Source of the DNA: Atrichornis clamosus
Taxonomy: Eukaryota > Chordata > Aves > Passeriformes > Menuridae
Length of the DNA stretch: 64,000 bases
Assembly (NCBI GenBank): GCA_013400975.1
Contig: WBMZ01009000.1
Location: 449-64,448 of the forward strand
Direction: 5' to 3'
Each line of letters begins with the position of its first letter. The stretch's first letter is position 1. The notes under the pieces are model-generated. The model saw only the letters and a program-made list of their open reading frames with translations, searched no databases and was not told the origin of the DNA. The translations under genes were made by a program, and so were the position numbers. Positions 24,368 to 35,115 of this stretch are shown here, in pieces.

Positions 24368-26924
24368 TAAAATAGTTGTTTTAGTAGAGCTCCATAGGAG
24401 AAAGATGTAAATGAGTTACCCCAGTGAATTGATCTTCCAGTGCCCTTTCATACAGACTTTGTACAGTGAGGACACACCTGTATTTTTCAAATGTGGCATT
24501 AAACTATTTTTTACAGTGAATGAAAAGCATGAAGAGATAGCAGGTCAGGAGCTGTTACTTGGCATAAAAGAGAAGTGACTTTGTAGATGAACCCCAACAC
24601 ACTATTCACTGTTCTCTCCCTGTGCTTTTTTCTCCTTAACACTGAGAATGTCCTAGATTTCACTTTGAAGTTCTGTCATCATGTATTTTCTGTATTCATG
24701 GCTGGCAACCATCAAACCATATTAATGGTTGGCCCATATCAAAGTCTGTAGCATAAATAACCACTCTAGCAGCTTCACTCATTTGCTTAGTAAGTGCATT
24801 AATAGTTTGTAATATTAAACAAAGCCATCACCAAATTTCCACTCTCCATTACAGGGGAGACCTCACATCATGGGTTTGCCCCGATTTATACAGAATTTTC
24901 AATGTCTTCATTACTTTCCTTTGTTATCAATTTCACTCTACTGTCATGTCACGAAAATAATGCTTGCCTATCAGGTTCATGATGTCATCTTCTAGAGCCA
25001 TTCTAGAGGTGATTTATAACATCACCTCACATGGTATCTCTCTGAGTTTAAATTACCATAAGGCAACAGTTTGGAAACATCTTTATGGAACTGATATGCA
25101 AGAATGCAGAAGTTTCAGCAAGGGTGAAGGGACAAAGTGCCTACAATAATGATTTTAATGATCTCACTAACGTATTTATTAGTAAGTGTGTACAACAGCA
25201 ATGAAAATTGATTTTCTTATCATTATAATTTCCTCTATCAGTGTGGTTCTACTGCAAAGAAAATGTCAGATTGCTAAAGGAAACTAGTTCTGTTGAACAG
25301 AAAAGCTACAAAGCTTTTTCACTTTCTAGTATATTGAGTTACAGGTCAGAATTGTACTCAAATACTTGACAATCCCAGGAGGAAAACTGCAGGGTAGCAA
25401 GGGTAAAATTTTGAGATTGTGTGTATGACATGGGAGACTAATAACCTCCTAAATAATATAGGTACTATTAAAAAGGTTCATTGTATCCTCATAATATTTT
25501 TGTATGCCTTTACATCAGTAAAGCCATAAAGTATTGCTTTATGTAAACTTATGCTTGACCTCTTTTATTTTACTGCATCTGGGAGTCAAACGCAATGGCC
25601 AAAGTTTCTGGAAACATATACACAATACTTTATGTCTGATTCCTGGTCATTCTTCTCTGATTTTCAGATGATAAATTAATTAAATTTCTGCTTACATTCT
25701 CTTTGTCTAGAAATAACACTAGTAGAAACAAAACACACTATAAAAATTTCTCAAAAGTGATTAGTTAAAAATTTCTTGTTCTCTTTTAAAAAATATTTAT
25801 TATTCTCAGAAGGTTAATGGTGTCATACTGATCTGAGGCATAGAGTGATTGTGTCATTTTTACCAAGGTCAGATGAAGTACCTGACTCCAACATAGTTTT
25901 GACACCATGCAACCTGACTATTAAAATAAAAACTAATTTTAAAAACACTTTACCTCCTGTAGACCTTAAAATGGATTTTACTAATGAAAACTAGCATTTT
26001 TTTTCCTGATAAGTGAAGCAAATGAGACTATGGAGGCATGTGTACGTTGGCAAGGGCAAAACAAAATGTCCAAACGAGAAGGTCTACCCAATTAGAAGTA
26101 ATTTTGAACATCATCCCTCAGTGTTTAAATACAAATCTACTGCAGCCTAAGCAAATAAACCCATAAATTGTTTATTTAGCAAGATGTTCACTAACAAGTA
26201 TACTCACTAGAACTGTTCTCTAATGACCAAAAACGTTGCCTAAAGCCCACAAGAGAAAAGAACTCCATAGTATCTTCAGCTGGTGGTTAAGAAAGACTAA
26301 GCATTCAGTGAATCCTGTAAAAACACCCAGCACAGTTTCTCAATCTGACTTTGCCTGCACAGAGCAGTTAATAAATCATAGGCAGAAACATTCACCTGCA
26401 CAGATGTCTTTTCACAATACAGACTCAGTTATTTTGTTCGTATTTTAGTCAGGGTTTATTTTACAAAAGGAATTTCAGGGAACTGAACCAGACAATCTAC
26501 CAGAAATACTTTAAAGGACAAAAGGACAAGATCTACTGACTCCTAAGTATTAACAGTTAATAGAGGTGACACCTGGATAAGAAGAAAACAAAGCTGATAC
26601 AAGTAAGAAAAAATACTTGCTATACTCTATATATGCCAACAAAAAGTATTTTGTTTTAAATCCACAAATGATAGTAAGTGGTATAAAATGCCCAACAGGA
26701 ACCAAAGTTTCAGGGTTTAGTTCTCTGAATTGCCTGCATACCTGAAGTTAAATATTTAAATCCTCCTCAAAAGGTTAATGTCAAAATGGCTTCCACTGAG
26801 GGAGCCCTTTTTAAAATAGTTTTCACACTTGAGAACAAGGTAAAAGGAATCTTCCAGAGACTCTAAGTCCAACTTGTCCACATGCAGACTGGATGAGTAG
26901 TCTGCAAGATGGGTAGGAAATTGG

Positions 26925-27191
26925 CTATCAGGTTGCACTCAGTGTATGGTTATCAGTGGTTTTTACTCAGGCTGACCGGCTGTAACAACAGCGGTTTCTC
27001 CAGTGATGGCTCCCATGTTGCACAGCTTCTATTCTGGATGATGGGATTGGAAGTACCCTTACCAAGCTCAGTGGTGGTGGAGTGGACACACCAGGGAAGA
27101 GAGCCAGTCTTGCACAGAAACACAGACAGGCTGGAGGAGTGGGCTGTCAAGCACTGTCTGAAGTTTAACAAAGACAAGTGAAAAGCCTGCA
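26925..27191 (+). repeat. Exact 267-bp direct duplication, copy 1
   Basis: From CTATCAGGTTGCACTCAG to AAAAGCCTGCA. Reading both copies base by base I found no difference from 27193-27459. The duplication lies within the CR1 RT region, where a single copy restores the expected CR1 order. See the single N at 27192. Confidence 0.95.
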
Positions 27192-27192
27192 N
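27192..27192. other. Single N between the duplicate copies
   Basis: A lone ambiguous base exactly between two identical 267-bp copies. This is the signature of a contig join where overlapping ends were not merged. Confidence 0.95.
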
Positions 27193-27459
27193 CTATCAGG
27201 TTGCACTCAGTGTATGGTTATCAGTGGTTTTTACTCAGGCTGACCGGCTGTAACAACAGCGGTTTCTCCAGTGATGGCTCCCATGTTGCACAGCTTCTAT
27301 TCTGGATGATGGGATTGGAAGTACCCTTACCAAGCTCAGTGGTGGTGGAGTGGACACACCAGGGAAGAGAGCCAGTCTTGCACAGAAACACAGACAGGCT
27401 GGAGGAGTGGGCTGTCAAGCACTGTCTGAAGTTTAACAAAGACAAGTGAAAAGCCTGCA
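27193..27459 (+). repeat. Exact 267-bp direct duplication, copy 2
   Basis: Identical to 26925-27191, then continues in CR1 order towards the 3' tip. Most likely the true single copy plus its falsely repeated overlap. Confidence 0.95.
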
Positions 27460-27986
27460 CCTGCGATGATATAACCAAGGAGCTCACTACAGGCTAGGAC
27501 TGTGAGTCTGGGGAGCAACGAGCTACCTTGCTGGGACGTCCTGGTGGACAATCTAAACATTCATCAGCAGTACGCTGCTGCAGCAACTCAGACAGAACTG
27601 ATCCTGGTTTGCACCCCCAGGGACATTATTAGCACAGATAGAGACATGATCATCCCAATCTTCTCAGTGCTTGTCAGGCCACACCTGGAAAATTGTTTCC
27701 AGTTCTGGTCCCCACAATTCAAGAAAGTCATGGACAGACTGAAAAAAGTGCAAAGGAAGGCCACAAAAATGATCAAATATAGGAAAGAATTTTTTTACAG
27801 GGAGAGCAAACATTCACTTGAACAAGCTCCCCAGGAGTGTGGAAGTGTCCTGTCTCTTCAGGTTTTCCAAATGCAATTGGACAGAGTGCTGGACAGTTTA
27901 AATCTGGCCCTCTGCTCTACGTAAATGTTGGACTCCACAAACTTTTGATATCACTTCCAACCTGGGCACTTCTATGATTCTATGAT

Positions 27987-30900
27987 GTCATGAAATTTTC
28001 ACAATCAGATTGGAAAATTTTAGCCCATGTGATTTCTTGTTAGGTAGTCACTAAGTAAAATATGCAAATGTAGGGCATATGGGAAAAGAAAAATGAGACA
28101 TGGCAAACAATAGCTAAAAATTTGTGGCTGATAAAGTCTGTCAATGATTTCCTTGTCATATAGTTTTACAGATCGTCTGAATTAGAATGAAGTGAAAGAA
28201 ACACTTGCACATTATGAGATGCCTGTCTCAGTTGGGAAGCCATAATTCATGGCCAAAGGTGACAAGAACAATTTTCTGAACTCTTTCTTCACTTTAGTTT
28301 TTCAACTTTTTTTTCATATGGCCACTTCTTAGCAGCTGCAAAACAAACTTGAACAGGTTGTTCTAAAGGAGGGCTTTGCATTGAAGAAGACTGGTCACAC
28401 TGTTACATAACAAAGGGCAATGTTTTCTTATTTGCTCCCATCTTCTCATTACCTGAATTCCTCTCTATTGTCACATCTCCAGAGTAGATTTCTGATAGTT
28501 CTCTACTATGTCAACCTCATAGAGGTCAAGTGGTTAGCTTTGGAGCTGAAAGCCTAGTCCACTCCTTTCTGCTAGAATGTCTAACTTTTCATGTTAGCAT
28601 GTTTTCAACCTAAGCTAAACCCTGCTAGCTTTGACACTACAGGTTTAGACACACAGACGATGCTTGTGTCCACAGAGAATCACTTGCAAGATAGTGAGCA
28701 ATTGCTAAAGTGTTGAATCTGCTGCCTAGGAGGGTATCTCTTTACCTTTCAGCTACTGAAGAGAAGAATTATAGTATATAAATCATTGGCTAGTCTACAT
28801 CATAGAGGAAAAATAAGAAGCTGATAAAGGCAGTCACTGGATGTGTAACTGAAAGTATTGTAAGTATATAAGATATGTAAAAGTCTGATCTCATTGCTAG
28901 TATCAGCTTTTTCTTTGCACTCAGGTGTTTTGTTTTTGTGGATATCCTTTCATATTAAATTGGCAAGATTTGATCATATTACAATATTGTTTATCATATT
29001 CCATATTAGTTAAATAGTTTGTTCTTGTATTTTATTATTTGCCATGAGAAATGCAGCCTTCAGAATTCTTGAGTCCTCTGTCAGAAACAAAAAAAGGGCT
29101 TTGAGATAGAAGGGGTGAATCCAAACTTGAAATCTGATCCTTGCCAAACAGTGTACATGGTAAGTACACTGCACATCCAGACTCTGGGATGGTGTGGAAA
29201 AAAAGAAGTTTAGGTATTAGAACTCCCGAGAGATGTCTCAGTTCAGACTCTCCCCTGAAAGTTCTAAAGTTGTGTCAAATATGCATTCTACAGAAATGAC
29301 GGGGTTTTCATTCGCATTCCTTCTCTTGCCACCCACTCCTCTCCCTCCCTTCCCTCTCCCTCCCTTCCTTCTCCCTCCCTTCCTGCCTGCCTGCCTGCCT
29401 TCCTACCTTCTTTCCTGTTTCAGTCCTTCCCTCCCTCCAGCCTCCTGAAAAAGCAGAGCTGCTGCCAATTGTTTTGCTGAGGAAAAGGTAGGTATATCTG
29501 AATATCCATGTCATCTCTTTCCCACTCCTATCACCTCCTTCTCCTCCACTGATAAACTATTAAGTCAAGGGCTGTTGATGCATCCTTTCTCCTGTCCCCT
29601 CAGACACACAGAATCTCTCAATGCTTCAGCTGCTTATGCCTGCCATACTGAATTTATGTCTTAGTGTTTTATCCTGTTTTGGTTACCTGATGCCTGGCAT
29701 TCTCATTAGTATACACATATACATATATAGACTCTTCCTGGCTCTCTTTCAGTTTAGGAGTTCATAAATGGCACGTTCATCAATGGCAGAGATTTTCTCT
29801 TTTTAGAAAAAGAGACATAAGGAGAGAGAGAAGGAAAATATAAAAGAAAGGGTAGCCATACAATACGTGCATTCAAATGCTTGATTAATCCTCTCCTAGG
29901 AATAAACTTGGTTCACTGAGTTCTGCTGCTAGTAAATTACATTCTGATCTATTTGTAATACTTACTAGAAAATATTTTGATCTTCTGCAAACACCAAGTC
30001 TGAATTCCAGCCTTTTGTTTATCACTCTGATGCACGCTTAGAAATGCTACAAACTCAAACGTAACTCTCACCCCGATGACTCATTTTTTAACTCCACGAA
30101 CTCCATGTTTGAAATTAGGAGTATTGGGTTCCTTACTGAGATTAACATTTGATTCTACAGTACTTGTCTGTTAAGTGTCCTTCTCTCACTTGGCTCTAAT
30201 ATGTTGCACCTTGTCTTCCTGTATGTCCTCAATCAACAGACATTTATTGTTCCTGAAATCTTAAAACACTGTTTGACTCAGAACCCCAAAGGTAACCAGA
30301 TTTTTTAATTCCCTCCCTCCAAAGAAAATGTTTTAATTCTTAGTCTTTTCTTAAGCCAAAGAATTCTGTACTTTGCTATTGTTCTCAATTCAATGAGGAA
30401 AAGTGTGAGCTTATTCTGAAAATGGGGTTACTAATACTGCAAAACTGCTCAACAGATCTGTATAACACTGAGATTAACTGACATCAAGTTGAAACAATTA
30501 GTGAAAATGACAGCATAGGTGTCTGAAGAAATAAATGGTTAAGTAAAAACAAATGACAAATTCTTAAGGTATTGCACAATCTTTTACCATAGGATTTTTA
30601 CTCTTTTCAATATCGCTTTATATACTAATTGGAAAAATAAAAAACTAAGGCATTCTTTTGTTATCAGTGACTTCAGAGTTGATGTGTGTGTGTCCTGATG
30701 ATAGTAGTCAGTTCTGACACTTTGTCACAAGCACTAGTGAGTAGGCACTAATTCACTTTTCCCATGTGAGCTATTATCTTCTAACGTGTGTAGTTTATGT
30801 GATATGAAAAATCTTCACTGATTATAAATCTCTGCCCTTAGAATATCAGATCTAAATGAGCAAAAAAGCAGACTGCATATCCCCTGAGAATTTTCACATT

Positions 30901-31284
30901 ATCCCAAGGAATTGCAAATGAAATTAAGGTTATAGCCCTATTAAATCATATTCAGTATTGCAACTGTTCAGCTATACTGAATCTTGTCATAAGAATGCTT
31001 TTATGCCTTTTAGAGGCATTTATGCCTGTAGTCTTTTGAAGTACTTGAGTCAAGATATGACAATACACTAAACAATCAAAAAACTCCCAAAAAACCAAAA
31101 CAGGAAGGTTAGCTTACATTTTACCCCAGTGTAGACAGATGTGCAAGTCTAAAGTCTATTCATAAAAATAGTCTGAATTTGATGCAGTTTAGGCCAATGG
31201 TCTGATTGTTAGTTACTGTGTTCCAGAAGGAGAATGAGACAAGGAAGCTGTTGGTTATTTAGGGGTCATATGTTACTTTCTTTC
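27987..31284. other. Unique intergenic sequence with a pyrimidine-rich patch
   Basis: No recognisable gene or transposon. A CT-rich low-complexity patch lies at about 29328-29444. Confidence 0.55.
29328..29444. repeat. CT-rich simple repeat (CCTCTCCCT, CCTTC and CCTG units)
   Basis: A polypyrimidine stretch made of CCCTTCC, CTCCCTCC and four CCTG units (near 29385-29399). The proline/leucine-rich open frame across it, and its arginine/glutamate-rich antisense, are by-products of the repeat. Confidence 0.85.
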
Positions 31285-33455
31285 ACAGAACTACAGAATA
31301 TTTAGAGTTGGAAGGGACCTCTGGAGATCCTCCAGTCCAAGCCCCCTTCCAAGGCAGCTCACCTAGAGCAGGTGAAATGGGAACATATCCAGGTGGGTTT
31401 TAAATGTTTCCAGAGAGGAAGACCCCACAACCTCCCTGAGCAGCCGGTCGCAGTGCTTTGCCACCCTCAATGTAAAGAAGTTCTTCTCATGTTGAGGTGA
31501 AACTTCTTATGTTTTAGTTTATAGCCATTGCTCCTCATCCTGTTGCTGGGAACCACTGAAAAGAGTCTGGCACCATTGTTCTGACACCCACCTGTGAGAT
31601 ATTTATATGTTTTGATGAAATCCCCTCTCAATCTTCTCTTCTCCAGACTCAATAGGACCAGCTTCCACAGTCTCTCATCATAAGAGAGATACTCCAGACC
31701 CCAAATAATCTTTGTGGCTTCTGCTGGACCTGCTCCAGTAGCTCCATATCTCTCTTGTCTTGAGGAGCCCAGAACTGGACACAATGTTCAGAAGTGGCCT
31801 CACCAGGGCCAGGTAGAGGGGCTGGATCACTTGGACCCCATACTGATCCTTGGGGAATGCTGCTGACTGCAGGCCTCCAACTGGATTCTATTCCTCTGAT
31901 CACAGCCCTCTGAACTCTGCCATTCAGGCAGTTCTTGATCCACCTCACTGTCCATTCCTCTAACACACACTTCCTGAGCTTACCTACGAGGATGTTATGG
32001 GAAACAGTGTCAAAAGCCATGCTGAATCAAGGTAGACGACATCCACTACTTTCCCCTCATCAACACATCCTGCCATGCCATCACAGAAGGCAAATTGGTC
32101 AGCATTATTTCCCCTGGTGAATCCATGCTGACTACTCCTGATAACCATCTTTTCTTTTATGTGCTTGAAAATGACTTTCCAGGGATGGAGGGGAGGCTGG
32201 CTGGCCTGTAGTTTCCTGGATCCTCCTTCTTGTCTTTTTTGAAGATGGGAGTAACTCTGACTTTCCTCCAGTCATTGGGCAACTCTCCTATTTGCCATGA
32301 TTTCTTGAAGATCATAGACAATGGCTTAGCAACAACATCTGTCAGCTCCTTCAGCACTCTCAGCATCATGGCACATGGATTTATGGATGTTAAGTCTGTC
32401 TAGCCAATCTCTAACCCAGCTCTCTATGATCAAGGGGAAGTCTTCCTTTCCAGCCTTACTCTCTTAGTTCTCTTAGTTGGGATTCATGAGGGTCAGCCTA
32501 AACAATAAAGACTGAGGTAAAGAAGGCATTCAGTAATTGTCTTCTCTGTCTCTTCTGTCACCAGGACAGCCATCTGATTCAGCAGCGGCCCCACATTTTC
32601 CCTATTCTTCCCTTTGCTGCTGATATACTTGTAGAAGCCCTTCTTGTTGTCCTTGATATCCCTTGCCAGAATCAATACCAAGGGGGGCCTGTCACATCCC
32701 TTTACACTCTGAGTATGTTCCTGCATTCCTCCCATGTAGTCTGTCTCTTTTTCCACATTGCATAAATTTCTTTCTTGTGTTTGAGTTTACTGGAGACTCC
32801 CTGCTCTTCCATGCAGGTCTACTGGCCCCTTTACCTGATTTCTTGCTCAGGGGTATACACTGATCTTGAGCTTGGAGGAAGTGATGCTTAAGTATTGACT
32901 AGCTCTCTTGTATTCCTTTCTTTTCCAGATCCCCATCCCGTGAGACTCCTCTATGTAGGTCCTTGAAGAGGCTGAGGTTAGCTCTCCGGAAGTTCAGGGT
33001 TCTAGTCCTGCTTACTGCTTACTTTGTGCACAATCCTGAGTTCTATGGTCACTACAATGAAGGCTGCTCGCAGACTTCACATCTTTTACCACTCCCGTGT
33101 GCTTTGTTAGTACAAAGTCCAGCAACACACCTCTCCTTTTTGGTTCTTCCACCACTTGCATCAAAAAGTTATCATCAATAATCTGCAGGAACTTCCTGGA
33201 CTGTGTGTGCCAAGCTGTGTCATCCCTCCGACAAATATCAGGAAGGTTCAAGTCCCACAGGAGACTGGCTGTGGCTGTGAGGCTACTTCCAGCTGTTCAT
33301 AGAAACTTCCTCCTCCTTAATACATGTGGCCTATAGTAAACACTCCTAATGGTGTCATCCATATTAGCCTGTCCCTTAATTCTTACCCGTAAGCTCTCAA
33401 CTAGTTTGTCCGCCCCTGCATAGAATTCCATAAATTCCAGTTGCTCTCTCATATT
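31285..33455 (-). mobile_element. CR1 LINE, long minus-strand copy (ORF2 endonuclease to 3' tip)
   Basis: The 3' tip is at the left (CAGAACTACAGAAT, then GAGTTGGAAGGGACCT). Reading the minus strand from the right, the endonuclease part is visible near 33012-33251 (NLPDICRRDDT, FLQIIDDNFL, RGVLLDFVLTKH, CSDH). The linker follows near 32493-32756 ([26 protein letters not shown]). The RT start is at 32157-32369 (LPNDWRKVRVTPIFKK, EDPGNYRPASL), then AFDTVSHNIL, RGIESSWRP and IPQGSVWGP (31840-32020). The C-terminal block is LEYLSYDERLWKL, LSLEKRRLRGDF (31500-31700). An internal deletion near 31830 joins the QGSVWGP motif almost directly to the C-terminal VQFWAP motif, removing the FADD catalytic segment. 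Several frameshifts and stops are present, so it is an inactive fossil. Confidence 0.95.
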
Positions 33456-34010
33456 TCATTTTCTTTAGTTCTTTTTCTTTTCACTTGCCTGTTTTTCTCT
33501 TTTTCAGTCTTTCTTTCTCTTTCTCTTTCTCTCTCTCTTTCTCTTTCTCTTTCTCTCTCTCTTTCTCTTTCTCTTTCTCTCTCTCTTTCTCTTTCTCTTT
33601 CTCTCTCTCTTTCTCTTTCTCTTTCTCTCTCTCTTTCTCTTTCTCTTTCTCTCTCTCTTTCTCTTTCTCTTTCTCTCTCTCTTTCTCTTTCTCTTTCTCT
33701 CTCTCTTTCTCTTTCTCTTTCTCTCTCTCTTTCTCTTTCTCTTTCTCTCTCTCTTTCTCTTTCTCTTTCTCTCTCTCTTTCTCTTTCTCTTTCTCTCTCT
33801 CTTTCTCTTTCTCTTTCTCTCTCTCTTTCTCTTTCTCTTTCTCTCTCTCTTTCTCTTTCTCTTTCTCTCTCTCTTTCTCTTTCTCTTTCTCTCTCTCTTT
33901 CTCTTTCTCTTTCTCTCTTCCTTCCTCCCTCCCTTTCTCCCTCTCTCTCATTTCACTTTTCTCTATTTCTTTCCTATATTTCACTTTATTTCTCTCTCTC
34001 GTTTACTCTG
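33456..34010. repeat. Polypyrimidine microsatellite region
   Basis: Begins where recognisable CR1 sequence ends and is almost wholly C and T. The core (33517-33918) is a perfect 24-bp-unit array; the flanks are degenerate CTTT, CCTT and CTCT runs. Open frames of 160-200 codons on both strands (serine/leucine/phenylalanine or lysine/glutamate/arginine) are compositional artefacts. Confidence 0.93.
33517..33918. repeat. Perfect 24-bp higher-order microsatellite, 16.75 units
   Basis: The unit is four hexamers, CTCTTT CTCTTT CTCTCT CTCTTT, repeated without a single deviation over 402 bases. The complementary strand is pure purine (A/G). Confidence 0.95.
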
Positions 34011-34821
34011 TTTTCACAGTTATGTGATATACACAGTATACAGTAATTAAGGCCCTAAAAACCTTCACAATGAAAGCTTCAGTGAAAGTAATTTTTAAGT
34101 GAAAAGGGATTTCATCAGTAACTTGCTTTAATTTGTAAATTAATAATCTGTATTACTTTTCATAAATAAAACCAGACACACCCATCAATCTATAAATATG
34201 CATGTATACATTAATAAACTTCCGATAAATGTATGATGAAGCTATCTAGACTGGAAAAACATGCTTGAGTCTGATCAGTTTTGTTAATGAAGAAATGAGG
34301 TGCAGATATATGAAGAAGAGAAATTACCATGCTACAGACAGCACCTGGGAGGAACTGAAGTAATAGCATGAAAATATTAAGCAAAAGAGATGAGAAATAT
34401 TTCCTATTTAATTGTTTCAGCAGAGCATTGCTCATCTATAATACGTACTCAAACAATTTTTAAAAGTCAAGTCATTTTAAGCTGTACCTTAAATGACAAT
34501 ATGCATGTCTTAACAGAAAGCGTGTACCATTTTCACTAATGATGATTGAGTATTCCAACAAATTTTTAAGAATAATGCTTGTGGGGAAAAGAAAAAAAAA
34601 TTAATAGTTTACATCAATTACTCATGACTGGACATATTTCAATACATTTTCCATGAAAGACCTCCAAGTGTTCCAAGCACATGAGACTTTAAAAGTGTAA
34701 CAAACCGATCATCAAGAAATCACCACTAACGTGAGCTGAAGGACATCAACAGACATGCAGTTAGAAGGTATCATACACGTCCAATATATCGATCAACATT
34801 CAGTTTAACATGATACCACCG
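34011..34821. other. Unique AT-rich sequence
   Basis: No gene or repeat recognised between the microsatellite and the LTR to the right. Confidence 0.55.
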
Positions 34822-35115
34822 TGTCGCTGTTGAACCACTGGCAGAGCGAAAGAACCAGACGAGTTCGGGTGAGGCAGAAAATCTGAATTTATTATTTAAT
34901 TCTAAAATTTATATAGACTTTCCAAAGGTCGGCCAGATTGGGTCAATTCATAACCTCCCCCTAGGCCGATAGGCCAGGTAGAATGTCCATCTTTCCAGAG
35001 ACAGTTTTCAATAACATCCAAGCTTTTATCTCTATTTACAAAACATAGAAGGAAGTAGAGAAAAGTTCCCACGGGAAAGGTCTATGTTACCACAACTACA
35101 GTAGGTGAAGATACT
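34822..35115 (-). mobile_element. ERV LTR, minus strand (U3 boundary uncertain)
   Basis: On the minus strand there is a TATA box (TATATAAA, reverse of 34908-34915), an AATAAA (reverse of 34888-34893) about 20 bases downstream, and then about 65 bases of U5-like, more GC-rich sequence ending CAACAGCGACA at 34822. Closely spaced TATA and AATAAA before a short U5 is typical of ERVK-type LTRs. The U3 start could not be fixed: TG-type ends occur at several points between about 35095 and 35260, and no target duplication was found. The stated right edge is approximate. Confidence 0.65.

Larger units (their letters stand above)
15597..26894. other. Long unique AT-rich intergenic block
   Basis: About 11.3 kb with no recognisable gene, RNA or transposon. 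Simple repeats within it are a T23 run (16177-16199), a T/G-rich tract (about 20030-20131) and T14 at 21883-21896. A perfect 10-bp inverted repeat lies at 24344-24367. A GC-richer patch near 21280-21660 might be an old transposon remnant that I could not classify. Confidence 0.55.
26895..27986 (+). mobile_element. CR1 LINE, 5'-truncated, RT C-terminal part to 3' tip
   Basis: Plus-strand CR1. The middle of the ORF2 reverse transcriptase is visible (residues like DRLEEWAVKHCLKFNKDK encoded just before 27180 and again before 27449). It is followed by the conserved block around PIFSVLVRPHLENC (near 27652-27693) with QRKATKMIK after it, and a 3' tip TTCTATGATTCTATGAT ending at 27986. The RT catalytic FADD codons are missing, with sequence like 'agtaccctt' joined straight to 'accaagctcag'. 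Stops and frameshifts make it dead. Its length is inflated by an exact duplication around the N at 27192. Confidence 0.92.

Noticed and set aside
26909..27449. Two identical 82-90-codon open frames suggesting a tandem gene pair
   Set aside because: They are the same CR1 RT fragment read twice across an assembly duplication.
33441..34046. Open frames of 160-200 codons on both strands rich in Ser/Leu/Phe or Lys/Glu/Arg
   Set aside because: They are translations of the 24-bp pyrimidine array; several frames stay open simply because the repeat contains no stop codon in those frames.
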